Of a DNA stretch of 64,000 nucleotides, positions 7,171-16,285 are shown one piece after another. Below the pieces are notes generated by a model, which was given only the letters and a program-made list of their open reading frames with translations, did not search any database and was not told where the DNA came from. The position numbers and the translations under genes were made by a program. The stretch lies in contig JARLJJ010000108.1 in NCBI GenBank assembly GCA_031291275.1, forward strand, positions 1-64,000. The letters are read 5' to 3'. The stretch comes from Formivibrio sp. (GTDB lineage Bacteria; Pseudomonadota; Gammaproteobacteria; Burkholderiales; Chitinibacteraceae). How positions within the stretch are numbered: position 1 is the first letter of the stretch; each line of letters begins with the position of its first letter.

Positions 7171-8448
7171 ATGGATGCCAAAGTCAGCATGACCAACCAG
7201 CTCTGGAACGAACGCCGTCTTGCTGCTACGCCACGCGGCGTGGGTGTGACGACTCAGGTCTTTGCCAAAAAAGCGCTGAATTCAGAAATATGGGATGAAG
7301 AAGGCCGCCGCTACATTGATTTTGCTGCAGGCATTGCTGTACTCAATACTGGCCATTTGCACCCCAAGGTCAAGGCTGCTGTCGCTGCGCAGCTCGACCA
7401 GTTTTCGCATACCTGCTACCAAGTGATGCCTTATGGTAGCTATGTTGAGCTGGCTGAAAAAATTAACAGCCTTGCCCCGATCGACGGTCCTGCCAAGACG
7501 CTGTTTGTAACCACTGGCGCAGAAGCTGTCGAAAACGCGGTCAAGATTGCCCGTGTCGCCACTGGCCGCCCGGCGATTATCGCCTTTGCCGCCGGATTTC
7601 ATGGTCGCACCATGATGACCATGGCGCTGACCGGAAAAGTGGCCCCGTACAAACTTGGTTTTGGCCCATTCCCGGGCGATGTGTACCATGCGCAGTATCC
7701 GAACGCGCTGCATGGCGTGAGTGTCGAGGCTGCCTTGGCGTCGGTTCGTGAGCTGTTCAAGCATGCGGTGGAAGCCAAGCGTGTCGCGGCGATTATCGCC
7801 GAGCCGGTGCAAGGCGAGGGCGGGTTTATCCAGGCGCCGGCCGATTTCATGCGCGGCCTGCGTCAGATCTGCGACGAGAATGGCATCCTGCTGATCGCCG
7901 ACGAAATCCAGACCGGCTTTGCCCGTACCGGCAAGCTGTTTGCCATGCAGCATTACGACATCAAGCCCGACCTGATGACCATGGCCAAATCGCTTGCCGG
8001 TGGCTTTCCGTTATCCGGCGTGGTCGGCCGGGCCGAGCTGATGGATGCCGCAGCCCCCGGCGGCTTGGGCGGCACCTACGGCGGCAACCCGATTGCCACC
8101 ACTGCAGCGCTGGCTGTGATGGACGTGATCGAAGAAGAAAACCTGTGCGCACGCGCAGTGTCTATCGGTGACAAGATCAAGAATCGCCTGCTGGCGCTGC
8201 AAGCGGACGTGTCGCAGATCGCTGAAGTGCGCGGTCCGGGCGCAATGGTGGCAGTCGAGTTTATGCAGGACGGCAAGCCTTCGGCGGAATTTGCCAACAA
8301 GGTCAAGAACAAGGCGCTGGAACTGGGCCTGATCCTGCTGACCTGTGGTCCATACTACAACGTGATCCGTTTCCTCTGCCCGCTGACCATTCAGGATGGC
8401 GTGCTCGACGAAGCCCTCGATATACTGGAAACCGCGATTCGCGCCTGA
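7171..8448 (+). CDS. gabT: 4-aminobutyrate aminotransferase
   Basis: 425 residues, a class III PLP aminotransferase. Visible are FVTTGAEAVENAVKIAR (cofactor phosphate region, about 112-128), FHGRTMM, the ADEIQTGFARTG motif (about 243-254) whose Asp holds the pyridine nitrogen, and the Schiff-base lysine K273 in MTMAKSLAGGFP. The enzyme moves the amino group of GABA to 2-oxoglutarate, giving succinate semialdehyde. The ATG follows AAAGGA at 8-base spacing. gabD starts 49 bases downstream, giving the two-step GABA-to-succinate route. A related choice would be the putrescine-pathway paralogue PuuE; the PuuR-like neighbour makes the two hard to separate. Confidence 0.95.
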   Translation: MDAKVSMTNQLWNERRLAATPRGVGVTTQVFAKKALNSEIWDEEGRRYIDFAAGIAVLNTGHLHPKVKAAVAAQLDQFSHTCYQVMPYGSYVELAEKINSLAPIDGPAKTLFVTTGAEAVENAVKIARVATGRPAIIAFAAGFHGRTMMTMALTGKVAPYKLGFGPFPGDVYHAQYPNALHGVSVEAALASVRELFKHAVEAKRVAAIIAEPVQGEGGFIQAPADFMRGLRQICDENGILLIADEIQTGFARTGKLFAMQHYDIKPDLMTMAKSLAGGFPLSGVVGRAELMDAAAPGGLGGTYGGNPIATTAALAVMDVIEEENLCARAVSIGDKIKNRLLALQADVSQIAEVRGPGAMVAVEFMQDGKPSAEFANKVKNKALELGLILLTCGPYYNVIRFLCPLTIQDGVLDEALDILETAIRA

Positions 8449-8497
8449 TTTTCTATCACTTCTATACGGGTGCCGGTGGGCACCCGAGGACGCCATC

Positions 8498-9958
8498 ATG
8501 CTGACATTGAAAAATCCCGCTCTCTTCCGCCAGCAGGCCTATGTGGCCGGTCAATGGATCGATGCCGATTCAAAAGCCACCAAGGAAGTGACCAACCCGG
8601 CCACCGGTAAAGTGCTGGGGACAATTCCTTTTATGGGAAGCGCCGAAACCCGCCGTGCGATTGATGCCGCCGAAATGGCCATGCAGTCCTGGAAACAGAA
8701 AACCGGCAAGGAACGCGCTGCCGTTTTGCGCCGCTGGTTTGAGCTGATGATGGCCAATCAGGATGATCTGGCTGCGATCCTGACGGCTGAACAAGGCAAG
8801 CCGCTGGCCGAAGCCAAGGGTGAGATTGCCTACGGTGCGAGCTTCATTGAGTGGTTCAGCGAAGAAGCCAAGCGCGTCTATGGCGATACGATTCCGTCGC
8901 CATCGGGCGACAAGCGCCTGGTGGTGATCAAGCAGCCGATTGGTGTGACCGCAGCCATTACGCCGTGGAACTTTCCCAACGCGATGATCACGCGCAAGGT
9001 CGGTCCTGCCTTGGCGGTGGGGTGCTCGATGGTGCTGAAGCCTGCGACCCAGACGCCGTTTTCGGCACTGGCGCTGGCCGTACTGGCCGAAGAAGCCGGT
9101 ATCCCCGCCGGATTGTTCAGCGTTGTGACCGGCAATTCTTCGGCGATTGGCGGCGAGCTGACCGGCAATCCGAAGGTGGCCAAGCTCTCGTTCACCGGCT
9201 CGACCGATATCGGCAAGTTGCTGATGGCGCAGTGCGCGGCGACGGTGAAGAAGACCTCGATGGAACTGGGCGGCAACGCGCCTTTCGTGGTGTTCGACGA
9301 TGCCGATCTGGATGCGGCCGTCGAAGGCGCGATGGCCTCCAAATTCCGCAATGCCGGGCAGACTTGCGTTTGCGCCAACCGGCTGTATGTGCAGTCCGGC
9401 GTTTACGATGCGTTTATCGAAAAACTGGCTGTGGCCGTGGGCAAACTGAAAATCGGCAATGGCATGACTGCCGGGGTGACTCAGGGGCCGCTGATCGACG
9501 ACAAGGCCGTGTTGAAAGTGGAAGAACACATTGCCGATGCACTGGCCAAGGGCGGTAAGCTGGTTACTGGTGGCAAGCGCCATGCGCTCGGGCATTCGTT
9601 CTTCGAGCCGACCATCGTCAAGGTTGTGGATGCCAGCATGCTGGTGGCGCGCGAGGAAACCTTTGGCCCGCTGGCGCCGGTCTTCCGCTTTACGACCGAG
9701 GCCGAGCTGATTGCGCTCGCCAACGATACCGAGTTCGGGCTTGCCAGCTATTTCTACAGCCGCGATATCGGCCGCATCTGGCGCGTGGCCGAGGCGCTGG
9801 AATACGGCATGGTCGGTATCAATACCGGGCTGATTTCCAACGAAGTCGCGCCGTTCGGTGGCGTGAAGCAATCGGGCCTCGGGCGTGAAGGCTCGCACTA
9901 CGGCGTCGAGGATTATCTGGAAATCAAATATCTGTGTTTTGGCGGGATTGATCGCTGA
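8498..9958 (+). CDS. gabD: succinate-semialdehyde dehydrogenase
   Basis: 486 residues of the aldehyde dehydrogenase superfamily, close to E. coli GabD in length. The catalytic cysteine is C290 (NAGQTCVCANR) and the general base glutamate is E256 (MELGGNAPF); the cofactor-binding TPWNFP and SFTGSTDIGK motifs are in place. It oxidises succinate semialdehyde to succinate with NAD(P)+. The second Cys two residues after the nucleophile (C292) is characteristic of GabD and can form a redox-sensitive disulfide. I start at the ATG at 8498 rather than the in-frame upstream codons inside gabT, because GAGGA precedes it. A small GC hairpin (CGGGTGCC..GGCACCCG) sits between gabT and gabD and may tune relative expression. 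Confidence 0.95.
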   Translation: MLTLKNPALFRQQAYVAGQWIDADSKATKEVTNPATGKVLGTIPFMGSAETRRAIDAAEMAMQSWKQKTGKERAAVLRRWFELMMANQDDLAAILTAEQGKPLAEAKGEIAYGASFIEWFSEEAKRVYGDTIPSPSGDKRLVVIKQPIGVTAAITPWNFPNAMITRKVGPALAVGCSMVLKPATQTPFSALALAVLAEEAGIPAGLFSVVTGNSSAIGGELTGNPKVAKLSFTGSTDIGKLLMAQCAATVKKTSMELGGNAPFVVFDDADLDAAVEGAMASKFRNAGQTCVCANRLYVQSGVYDAFIEKLAVAVGKLKIGNGMTAGVTQGPLIDDKAVLKVEEHIADALAKGGKLVTGGKRHALGHSFFEPTIVKVVDASMLVAREETFGPLAPVFRFTTEAELIALANDTEFGLASYFYSRDIGRIWRVAEALEYGMVGINTGLISNEVAPFGGVKQSGLGREGSHYGVEDYLEIKYLCFGGIDR

Positions 9959-9974
9959 TTGCTGATCGCTGCCG

Positions 9975-10002
9975 GGGGCTATGCTTGAAGAGAGCTAGCC
10001 CC
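9975..10002 (+). terminator. hairpin after gabD, probable terminator
   Basis: GGGGCTA / TAGCCCC closes a 14-base loop, followed by TTCATATTT. The T-run is interrupted, so termination may be partial. Confidence 0.45.
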
Positions 10003-10048
10003 TTCATATTTCAACTTCCCGGCAGTCGCACCGGTCATGGAGTCCGTA

Positions 10049-11488
10049 ATGAGCCAATTCCGTCTTGAACATGATCTGCTTGGCAACCGGGAAGTCCCTG
10101 TCGAGGTTTACTACGGCGTGCATACCTTGCGCGCACTGGAAAACTTCCCGGTTTCCGGTATCCCGATTTCAGTCTATCCGGAACTGATTCGCGCGCTGGC
10201 TGAAATCAAGCTGGCCGCAGCCCGAGCCAATTGCGATCTGGGGCTGCTTGGCGCCGTGAAGGCGGAAGCCATTGTCCGGGCCTGTGAGGAAATCCGTGCC
10301 GGTCAGTGGCACGATGCTTTCGTCGTCGATGTGATCCAGGGCGGGGCGGGTACCTCGACCAATATGAATGCCAATGAAGTCATCGCCAACCGCGCGCTGG
10401 AGTTGATGGGACGGAACAAGGGCGAATACACCGTACTGCATCCCAACGAAGACGTGAATCTGAGCCAGTCAACCAACGATGTCTATCCGACTGCCTTGCG
10501 CCTGTTTGCCTATGTGAGCTTGCAAGGGTTGATCGAAAGCATGGATTACCTGCGCGCTGCTTTTGCTGCCAAGGCCGAGGAGTTTCGCGATGTGCTGAAA
10601 ATGGGCCGCACCCAGTTGCAGGATGCGGTGCCGATGACACTGGGGCAGGAGTTCTCGACTTATGCGGTGATGCTGGGCGAGGACATCGAGCGCGTGCGCG
10701 AAGCTTCGCGCCTGCTGTGCGAAATCAACCTCGGTGCCACGGCCATCGGCACCGGCATCAATGCGCATCCGCGCTATGCCGAACGCGTGCGCGGGCACTT
10801 GGCTGCGATCAGCGGCATTCCGCTGATCACCTCGCCCAATCTGGTCGAGGCGACTCAGGATTGCGGCAGCTTCGTGCAGCTTTCCGGTGTGCTCAAGCGC
10901 GTGGCAGTCAAGCTTTCCAAGGTCTGCAACGACTTGCGCTTGCTCTCCAGCGGCCCGCGTGCGGGGCTCAATGAAATCAACCTGCCGCCAATGCAGGCCG
11001 GATCGAGCATCATGCCGGGCAAGGTCAATCCGGTGATTCCGGAGGTGGTGAACCAGATTGCGTTCGAAGTGATCGGCAACGACATGACTGTGACCATGGC
11101 GGCCGAGGCCGGGCAACTGCAGCTCAATGCATTCGAGCCGATCATCGCGCACAGTCTCGCCAAGAGCATCAGCCACCTGTCGCGCGGTTGCCGTTTGCTG
11201 GCGGATCGCTGTGTGTCCGGCATTACCGCCAATGTCGAGCGGTTGCGCGAAAGCGTGGCGCATTCTATCGGCGTGGTGACTGCGCTGAATCCGTATATCG
11301 GTTACGAAAACGCCACCAAAATCGCCCAAGAGGCGCTGGTTTCCGGGCGCGGCGTAGCCGAACTGGTGCTGGAAAAGGGGTTGCTGAGCGCCGAGCAGCT
11401 GGCAGAAGTCCTGAAGCCGGAAGTATTGACCCGGCCGCAATTTCCTTTCCATTTGCAAGGTCCGCTTGACCGCGATTCCGGCGCTTGA
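10049..11488 (+). CDS. aspA: aspartate ammonia-lyase
   Basis: 479 residues of the fumarase/aspartase superfamily. The signature GSSIMPGKVNP lies at about 318-328, where the SS loop supplies the catalytic serine, and the GGAGTSTNMNANEV region (about 98-111) forms part of the active site. The enzyme deaminates L-aspartate to fumarate and ammonia. I chose the ATG at 10049 because GGAG is 6 bases upstream; a further ATG at 10037 has none. Fumarase is the other subfamily possibility, but the N-terminus (FRLEHDLLGNREVPVEVYYG) is aspartase-like. The sensor kinase gene starts 90 bases downstream on the same strand, so expression may be linked to amino-acid sensing. Confidence 0.93.
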   Translation: MSQFRLEHDLLGNREVPVEVYYGVHTLRALENFPVSGIPISVYPELIRALAEIKLAAARANCDLGLLGAVKAEAIVRACEEIRAGQWHDAFVVDVIQGGAGTSTNMNANEVIANRALELMGRNKGEYTVLHPNEDVNLSQSTNDVYPTALRLFAYVSLQGLIESMDYLRAAFAAKAEEFRDVLKMGRTQLQDAVPMTLGQEFSTYAVMLGEDIERVREASRLLCEINLGATAIGTGINAHPRYAERVRGHLAAISGIPLITSPNLVEATQDCGSFVQLSGVLKRVAVKLSKVCNDLRLLSSGPRAGLNEINLPPMQAGSSIMPGKVNPVIPEVVNQIAFEVIGNDMTVTMAAEAGQLQLNAFEPIIAHSLAKSISHLSRGCRLLADRCVSGITANVERLRESVAHSIGVVTALNPYIGYENATKIAQEALVSGRGVAELVLEKGLLSAEQLAEVLKPEVLTRPQFPFHLQGPLDRDSGA

Positions 11489-11578
11489 GGCATGCGGGCC
11501 GGATTGCGAAAAGCCCTGCTGGCATTCCCTTGGCATGAATGTCAGTATGGTCAATCTTTCGGTCGTTGCTTGTTGGTC

Positions 11579-13999
11579 ATGATGCCTTTCCGTTCTATCC
11601 CGCGCATTTGCATTCAGTCCTGTTGGCTGGCGTTGTTGCTTGCTTGTTTTTCCTGGCCCGTGTTGGCAGAAACCGGCTGGACGCCGCCACAGAAACAATG
11701 GCTGGCTAGTCATCCTGAAGTTCGCGTCGGCATGGTGCTTGCGCCGCCCTATGCGCAAATGGATATTCAAACGGGCAATCCGCAAGGTTTGGCGCTGGAT
11801 TACCTCAATCTGCTGCAGGAAGAACTGGGGATTACGCTCAAGCCGGTATTGGTGAAGTCTGAAGAAGAACTGAGCCAGCTCGGCAAGTCGCACGAAATCG
11901 ATATGGCGCTTGGGGTGGAGCAAACCCCCGAGCGTTTGCGTTACTGGTTGTTCACTGAAGCGTATCTCAAGCTCGCCAACAAACTGGTGATGTCGCGGGA
12001 CGGTCCACAGTTCGATTCACCCGATGCCATGACCCATGAAGTGTTGGCGGTGCTGCCGCAAAAGCAGGTCGAGCGTTTTCTGGCGCGCAATTATCCCAAT
12101 CTGAAGCTGGACGTTACCGACAATGCCTCGCTCGCCTTGCAGAAAGTGGTCTCCGGGCAGGCCCAGGTGGCCGTGATCGACCGCGCCCAGAGCTTGTTCT
12201 GGATGCAGCAGCCACAGTTCAACATGTTGCATGTGGGCGGTGATGCCGGCTATCAATCGTTGCAGCGTATCGCCTCGCGCGACGATTGGCCGGAACTGAG
12301 CGAAATCCTGGATCAGGCGCTGGTCCGGTTGCCGCATGAGCGTGTGGTTGAGATCGAGGCGCGCTGGATGCGGGCCGATCAGCGCGAATGGTGGGACCGG
12401 CCGGTTTTCTGGGGCAGCATTGCCAGTTTGTCTTTGGCAATTGCGTTGTTGTTCGCCTTTATGGCGATGAAAAACAGCCGCTTGAGCGAGCAAACCCAGT
12501 TGCAGTTGCGCCAGTTGGAGGACGAATTGCTGGCGCGGCGGAAATTGTCGCTGGCCTTGTCGCATACGCAGTTTTCCGTCGATCACAGTCCGATTGGCGT
12601 GTTGCGCCTGTATTGGGATGGCCGCATCCAGTATGCCAACCAGGCGGTGTGCGAAATTCTGGGTGGGGATCTGGAAAGCCTAATGGCGAGCCGGTTTCAG
12701 CAGATCGAGCCGGAATTTACCCACATCAACGCCAATTGGCTGATCTTCTGGAACAGTCTGCGCCGCGAGCATTTCCGCAATTACGAAACCCATCTGCGTT
12801 GCAGTGATGGCAGCATGTTGCCGGTGGAAGTGCATGCCTGCCACCAGTCGTACGGTGACAATGAATACCTTGTGTTGTTCATGACCGATATCAGCGAACG
12901 CAACCGCATTCGCCGGGCGCTGGAAGACAGCGAGGCGCGCTTTCGCGAGTTGGCCAATCATGTGCCGGGCATGGTGTTCCAGCTGCGCCAGGCCGTAGGC
13001 GCGGACTCGGCCGAGCTGGCCTACCTGAGCGAAGCCAGTGCCGAGCTGTGCGGTTATCCGGCCGACTATATCCGCCATAATCCGGCGCAGTTGCAGAGTA
13101 TTGTCCATCCGCTCGACCGCGCGGTGTTTGAAACCAGCCTGGCGGCGGCCATTGCCAACCATATGACCTGGACCTGGCTGGGACGGATCGTGACCGACCG
13201 CAGCGAAGTGAAATGGATTGATCTGAAAGCCAGTCAGCGGGTTGCCGCCGATGGCACGCGCATCTGGGACGGCATGGCATGGGACATCACCGCCAACAAG
13301 CGCATCGAGCAATCGTTGGGCGAATCGCGGCTATTGCTGCGCGAGTTGGCCGCGCACCATGAAACAGTGCGTGAGCGCGAAAAAGCCAGCATCGCCCGCG
13401 AAGTGCATGATGAGCTGGGTCAGGTGCTGACGGCGATGAAGATTGAAACCTCGGTTTGCCAGATGGCGTTGAGCGATGCCTTGCCGGCGCAGGCGCAGCG
13501 GCTTGAAGGGCTGAAAAAATTGATCGACCAGACGCTGCAGATTTCGCGCAACGTGGTTACCGCGCTGCGCCCGCCGGCGCTTGATCTGGGCTTGTTGCCG
13601 GCGCTGGAATGGCTGACCCAGCGCGTTGAAGAACGCTTGCAGTTGAAGTGCGCGGTTGAGATTGACCCGGAAGTGCAGAATATCGACGAAGCGCGCGGCG
13701 TGATTTTGTTCCGCATTGTGCAGGAAGCGCTGACCAATATTGCCCGTCATGCCAAGGCCAGTTGGGTGCTGATCCGGATCAAACAGGGTGCGGGTGAGCT
13801 GACGTTGCTGGTCGAGGACAATGGCTGCGGCTTCGATCCGGAATCCATTTCAAAGACCTTTGGCCTCGTCGGCATTCGCGAGCGCGTGTGGATGTTGCGC
13901 GGCGAGCTTGAAATTGACAGCGCGCCGGGCGCGGGCACCCGTATCATTGTCACCATTCCCAATCTTGGAGAAACGCATGATTCGCGTACTGATCGCTGA
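11579..13999 (+). CDS. sensor histidine kinase with periplasmic solute-binding-type domain and two PAS domains
   Basis: 806 residues. Order: signal peptide or first membrane anchor (about 1-30), a bacterial extracellular solute-binding protein family 3-like periplasmic domain (about 35-265), one membrane helix (about 277-297), a short coiled linker, PAS (about 325-440), PAS with PAC-like end (about 450-575), then a NarL-partner type kinase core: phospho-acceptor H610 in AREVHDELGQ and an HATPase domain with VEDNGCGFD. Family 3 binding domains usually recognise amino acids or similar small polar solutes, so the ligand may be aspartate or glutamate-like; that is inference from aspA next door. 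The frame extends upstream to 11492, but the signal peptide begins at the ATG pair at 11579/11582. It overlaps the response regulator by 23 bases. Confidence 0.88.
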   Translation: MMPFRSIPRICIQSCWLALLLACFSWPVLAETGWTPPQKQWLASHPEVRVGMVLAPPYAQMDIQTGNPQGLALDYLNLLQEELGITLKPVLVKSEEELSQLGKSHEIDMALGVEQTPERLRYWLFTEAYLKLANKLVMSRDGPQFDSPDAMTHEVLAVLPQKQVERFLARNYPNLKLDVTDNASLALQKVVSGQAQVAVIDRAQSLFWMQQPQFNMLHVGGDAGYQSLQRIASRDDWPELSEILDQALVRLPHERVVEIEARWMRADQREWWDRPVFWGSIASLSLAIALLFAFMAMKNSRLSEQTQLQLRQLEDELLARRKLSLALSHTQFSVDHSPIGVLRLYWDGRIQYANQAVCEILGGDLESLMASRFQQIEPEFTHINANWLIFWNSLRREHFRNYETHLRCSDGSMLPVEVHACHQSYGDNEYLVLFMTDISERNRIRRALEDSEARFRELANHVPGMVFQLRQAVGADSAELAYLSEASAELCGYPADYIRHNPAQLQSIVHPLDRAVFETSLAAAIANHMTWTWLGRIVTDRSEVKWIDLKASQRVAADGTRIWDGMAWDITANKRIEQSLGESRLLLRELAAHHETVREREKASIAREVHDELGQVLTAMKIETSVCQMALSDALPAQAQRLEGLKKLIDQTLQISRNVVTALRPPALDLGLLPALEWLTQRVEERLQLKCAVEIDPEVQNIDEARGVILFRIVQEALTNIARHAKASWVLIRIKQGAGELTLLVEDNGCGFDPESISKTFGLVGIRERVWMLRGELEIDSAPGAGTRIIVTIPNLGETHDSRTDR

Positions 14000-14618
14000 A
14001 GACCACACCCTGGTGCGCGAGGGAATCAAACAATTGCTGGCGCTGGCGCCGGATATCGCGGTTGCAGGAGAAGCCTGCAATGGCGATGTATTGCTGGATT
14101 TTCTGCGCAGCCAGACCTGCGATCTGGTGCTGCTGGATATGACCATGCCCGGTCCGCACGGCATCGAGATGATCAAGCGCATTGCTGCAATGAGTCCGGC
14201 ACCGCGGGTGCTGGTGCTGACCATGCATAACGAAACGCAGATCGCCAGCCGTGCACTGAAAGCCGGCGCGTCCGGATTTGCCACCAAGGACAGCGACCCG
14301 ACCATGCTATTGGCGGCGATCCGCAAGGTAGCCGCCGGCGGGCGCTATATCGATCCCGCCATTGCCGACCGCATGGTGTTCGAGATTGGCCTGGGCGGAG
14401 ATCGCGCCTCGCATGAAACCTTGTCCGAGCGTGAATTCCAGATTTTCGAGATGCTGGTCAACGGGCAAAGCGTGACCGATATTGCCGATCATCTCAATAT
14501 CAGTGCCAAGACCGTCAGCACGCACAAGATCCGGCTGATGCAAAAAATGACGGCCAATTCCGTGGCCGACCTGGTGCGTTACGCCCTGGAGCACCAGCTG
14601 TTCAATACCCGCGTATGA
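13977..14618 (+). CDS. NarL/FixJ-type response regulator
   Basis: 213 residues: receiver domain (about 2-120) with phospho-acceptor D54 in LVLLDMTMPGP, acidic pair E8-D9, and the conserved Lys in GFATKDS; then a LuxR-type helix-turn-helix (about 148-205, LSEREFQIFEMLVNGQS...KTVSTHKIRLMQK). It should be phosphorylated by the overlapping kinase and act as a DNA-binding regulator, with aspA and yjjPB as plausible targets by position only. The ATG at 13977 has GGAG 6 bases upstream inside the kinase gene. A longer in-frame reading would start inside the kinase and is rejected. Confidence 0.93.
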   Translation: MIRVLIAEDHTLVREGIKQLLALAPDIAVAGEACNGDVLLDFLRSQTCDLVLLDMTMPGPHGIEMIKRIAAMSPAPRVLVLTMHNETQIASRALKAGASGFATKDSDPTMLLAAIRKVAAGGRYIDPAIADRMVFEIGLGGDRASHETLSEREFQIFEMLVNGQSVTDIADHLNISAKTVSTHKIRLMQKMTANSVADLVRYALEHQLFNTRV

Positions 14619-14666
14619 CCTTGATGCCGTTCACTTTAAACAAGAAATGCAACAAATCGACGTCAT

Positions 14667-14682
14667 CCCGGCCAAGGCCGGG
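14667..14682. repeat. REP-like GC palindrome
   Basis: CCCGGCC-AA-GGCCGGG in the setting GTCAT..GGAACCGG, the form of short dispersed palindromes that many proteobacteria carry between genes. Only one copy is seen in this window. Confidence 0.45.
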
Positions 14683-14710
14683 AACCGGATGCTTCGGTGC
14701 TTTTTGGTGG

Positions 14711-14733
14711 CCCTACTTTATGTAGGGATTTTC
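14711..14733 (+). terminator. probable terminator after the response regulator
   Basis: CCCTAC-TTTAT-GTAGGG followed by ATTTTCTG. A short stem and imperfect T-run, but correctly placed at the end of the aspA/two-component unit. Confidence 0.5.
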
Positions 14734-14900
14734 TGACCTTTTCTCGCCCAAATACCTACAAAAAAATCCGCGCTTCCTGATTTTCCCTTTGCACAAAAAA
14801 TGGGACTATCGGCTGCAGGATGCGCCTCTCTTCTCCTTCAGTTTGATGCATGACCAACACGCAGTCATCGGGCGCATCCCCCCTTTCCTGGAAGGACCAG

Positions 14901-15665
14901 ATGGCAAATGATCAAATGTTGACGGTGCAGGAAATCATGGATCTGGCGCTGATCGCCGGCCTGTTCTCGCATCAGTCCGGCGGCGATACCAATCGCACCA
15001 GCGGCATTATTCGTCGCATGGCGCTGGCGCTGGGTGCCACACGTGCGGATACGGTGATTTCATCGATCAATATTGGCGTGACCGTCGAGAAAAACGGCAT
15101 GCGTGAAACGGCTTTTCGCAAGGCCCCGCACATGGGCGCCAACTTTGCCATGCTCACTGCCGTGGCTCAGGTGGTCGATTCAGCGGAGGCGGGGCTTATC
15201 GACGCCAGCGAGGTCCGTCGGCAACTCGATCAGATTGCCCAGCATCCACATTTCTACCCACGCTGGTTGATTGCAGCTACCGTGGGGCTCTCCTGCGGCG
15301 GGTTTGCTGCACTGTTTGGCGGCGATGCCACAGCGATTGCCTGCACCACGCTTGGCAGCGGCATCGGTATGGCCTTGCGTCTTTTCCTGCATAAGCACCA
15401 TTACGTGCCCTTCATGTTTGCGCTGGCTTCGAGTTTTACCGCGATGATGGTGACCGGGTTGCTGCTGAAATTTGCGCACAGCGAGGCTCAGGAAGCCGCC
15501 ATGGCCGCGTCAGTGCTGTTTCTGATTCCCGGCGTGCCATTTATCAATGGTGCGGCTGATCTGTTTGGCACGAACTATCTGAACGGCATGGTGCGCATCA
15601 TGATGGGCATTATTTTTGTGATCGGCATTGCCACGGGCGTGAGCCTGGCCTTGCGCATTCTATGA
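14901..15665 (+). CDS. yjjP: threonine/serine exporter-family protein, N-terminal half (YjjP)
   Basis: 254 residues, as in E. coli YjjP (256). A soluble N-terminal segment (LALIAGLFSHQSGGDTNRTSG...) precedes five hydrophobic segments from about residue 120 on, including PRWLIAATVGLSCGGFAALFGG and the SVLFLIPGVPFINGAADLF signature. With YjjB it makes the two-gene version of a ThrE transporter; the E. coli pair has been reported as a succinate exporter. I start at the ATG at 14901, which has GGAAGG 5 bases upstream; an earlier in-frame ATG at 14850 lacks a ribosome-binding site and would add 17 residues. Its position beside aspA and gabTD fits export of fumarate-derived succinate. Confidence 0.9.
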   Translation: MANDQMLTVQEIMDLALIAGLFSHQSGGDTNRTSGIIRRMALALGATRADTVISSINIGVTVEKNGMRETAFRKAPHMGANFAMLTAVAQVVDSAEAGLIDASEVRRQLDQIAQHPHFYPRWLIAATVGLSCGGFAALFGGDATAIACTTLGSGIGMALRLFLHKHHYVPFMFALASSFTAMMVTGLLLKFAHSEAQEAAMAASVLFLIPGVPFINGAADLFGTNYLNGMVRIMMGIIFVIGIATGVSLALRIL

Positions 15666-15675
15666 GCGGAACCGC

Positions 15676-16149
15676 ATGAATATCTGGTTGGTGGAATTGT
15701 GGGCGGCGCCTGCCGCGTTGGGTTTTGCGTTGCTGTTCAATGTGCCGCCGCGCTCGCTTGGCGTGTGCTGTGCATTGGCCGTGCTCGGGCATGTGGTGCG
15801 CAAAGGCGTGATGGTGTCGGGCGGCGATCTGGTATTGGGTAGTTTGCTGGGTGGCCTGGTGATTGGCCTTGCCGCAGAATGGTGGGGAGCCAGGCACCAC
15901 ATGATCCCGACCGTGTATTCCGTTAGCGCAGCAATCCCGATGGTACCGGGCACCCTGATGTACAAGGCGGTGCAGGCATTGTTGGGCGTGGCCAATCTGC
16001 CCAGCCCGTTGACCGGCGGCAATCACGACATCGCGCAGCAGTTATTGGTGGAAGCCAGCGTGAATGGCGTGAAAGCGAGCATGGCGGTGATGGCCTTGGC
16101 GTTTGGGATTGCTGCGCCGATTCTGTTCCGGCCAGGGAGGAGGAGATGA
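15676..16149 (+). CDS. yjjB: threonine/serine exporter-family protein, C-terminal half (YjjB)
   Basis: 157 residues, the same length as E. coli YjjB. Four to five hydrophobic segments; the PMVPGTLMYKAV motif (about 96-107) mirrors the LIPGVPFINGA motif in YjjP, the usual mark of this two-part transporter. The gene begins 10 bases after the yjjP stop, so the subunits are co-translated. The product should be an inner-membrane exporter subunit inactive without YjjP. Confidence 0.9.
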   Translation: MNIWLVELWAAPAALGFALLFNVPPRSLGVCCALAVLGHVVRKGVMVSGGDLVLGSLLGGLVIGLAAEWWGARHHMIPTVYSVSAAIPMVPGTLMYKAVQALLGVANLPSPLTGGNHDIAQQLLVEASVNGVKASMAVMALAFGIAAPILFRPGRRR

Positions 16150-16177
16150 AGGTACGCTGCGCGGAATAGGTATACAT

Positions 16178-16222
16178 TTCCTCGTCCCCGGATAACGCAA
16201 AGCGCAATCCGGGGACGAGGAA
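16178..16222. repeat. perfect 16-bp inverted repeat
   Basis: TTCCTCGTCCCCGGAT (16178-16193) and its exact complement (16207-16222) flank a 13-base spacer, AACGCAAAGCGCA. Neither side carries a T-run, so it is not a standard terminator. The CCCCGGAT-AACGC...GCGCAATCCGGGG pattern resembles a class of short intergenic repeats of proteobacteria. Confidence 0.6.
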
Positions 16223-16285
16223 GACTTGCAAGAGATATCCAGGATTCAAGTCTTGCGACCTGGTCCGGGTCGTAGGATGGCTGAC

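Noticed and set aside
8570-9898. 442-codon open frame antisense to gabD
   Set aside because: It mirrors the codon bias of gabD; the translation is His/Arg/Gln-rich and has no family pattern.
10469-11923. 484-codon open frame antisense to aspA and the kinase gene
   Set aside because: It crosses two well-supported genes and has low-complexity composition; a shadow of GC-rich coding DNA.
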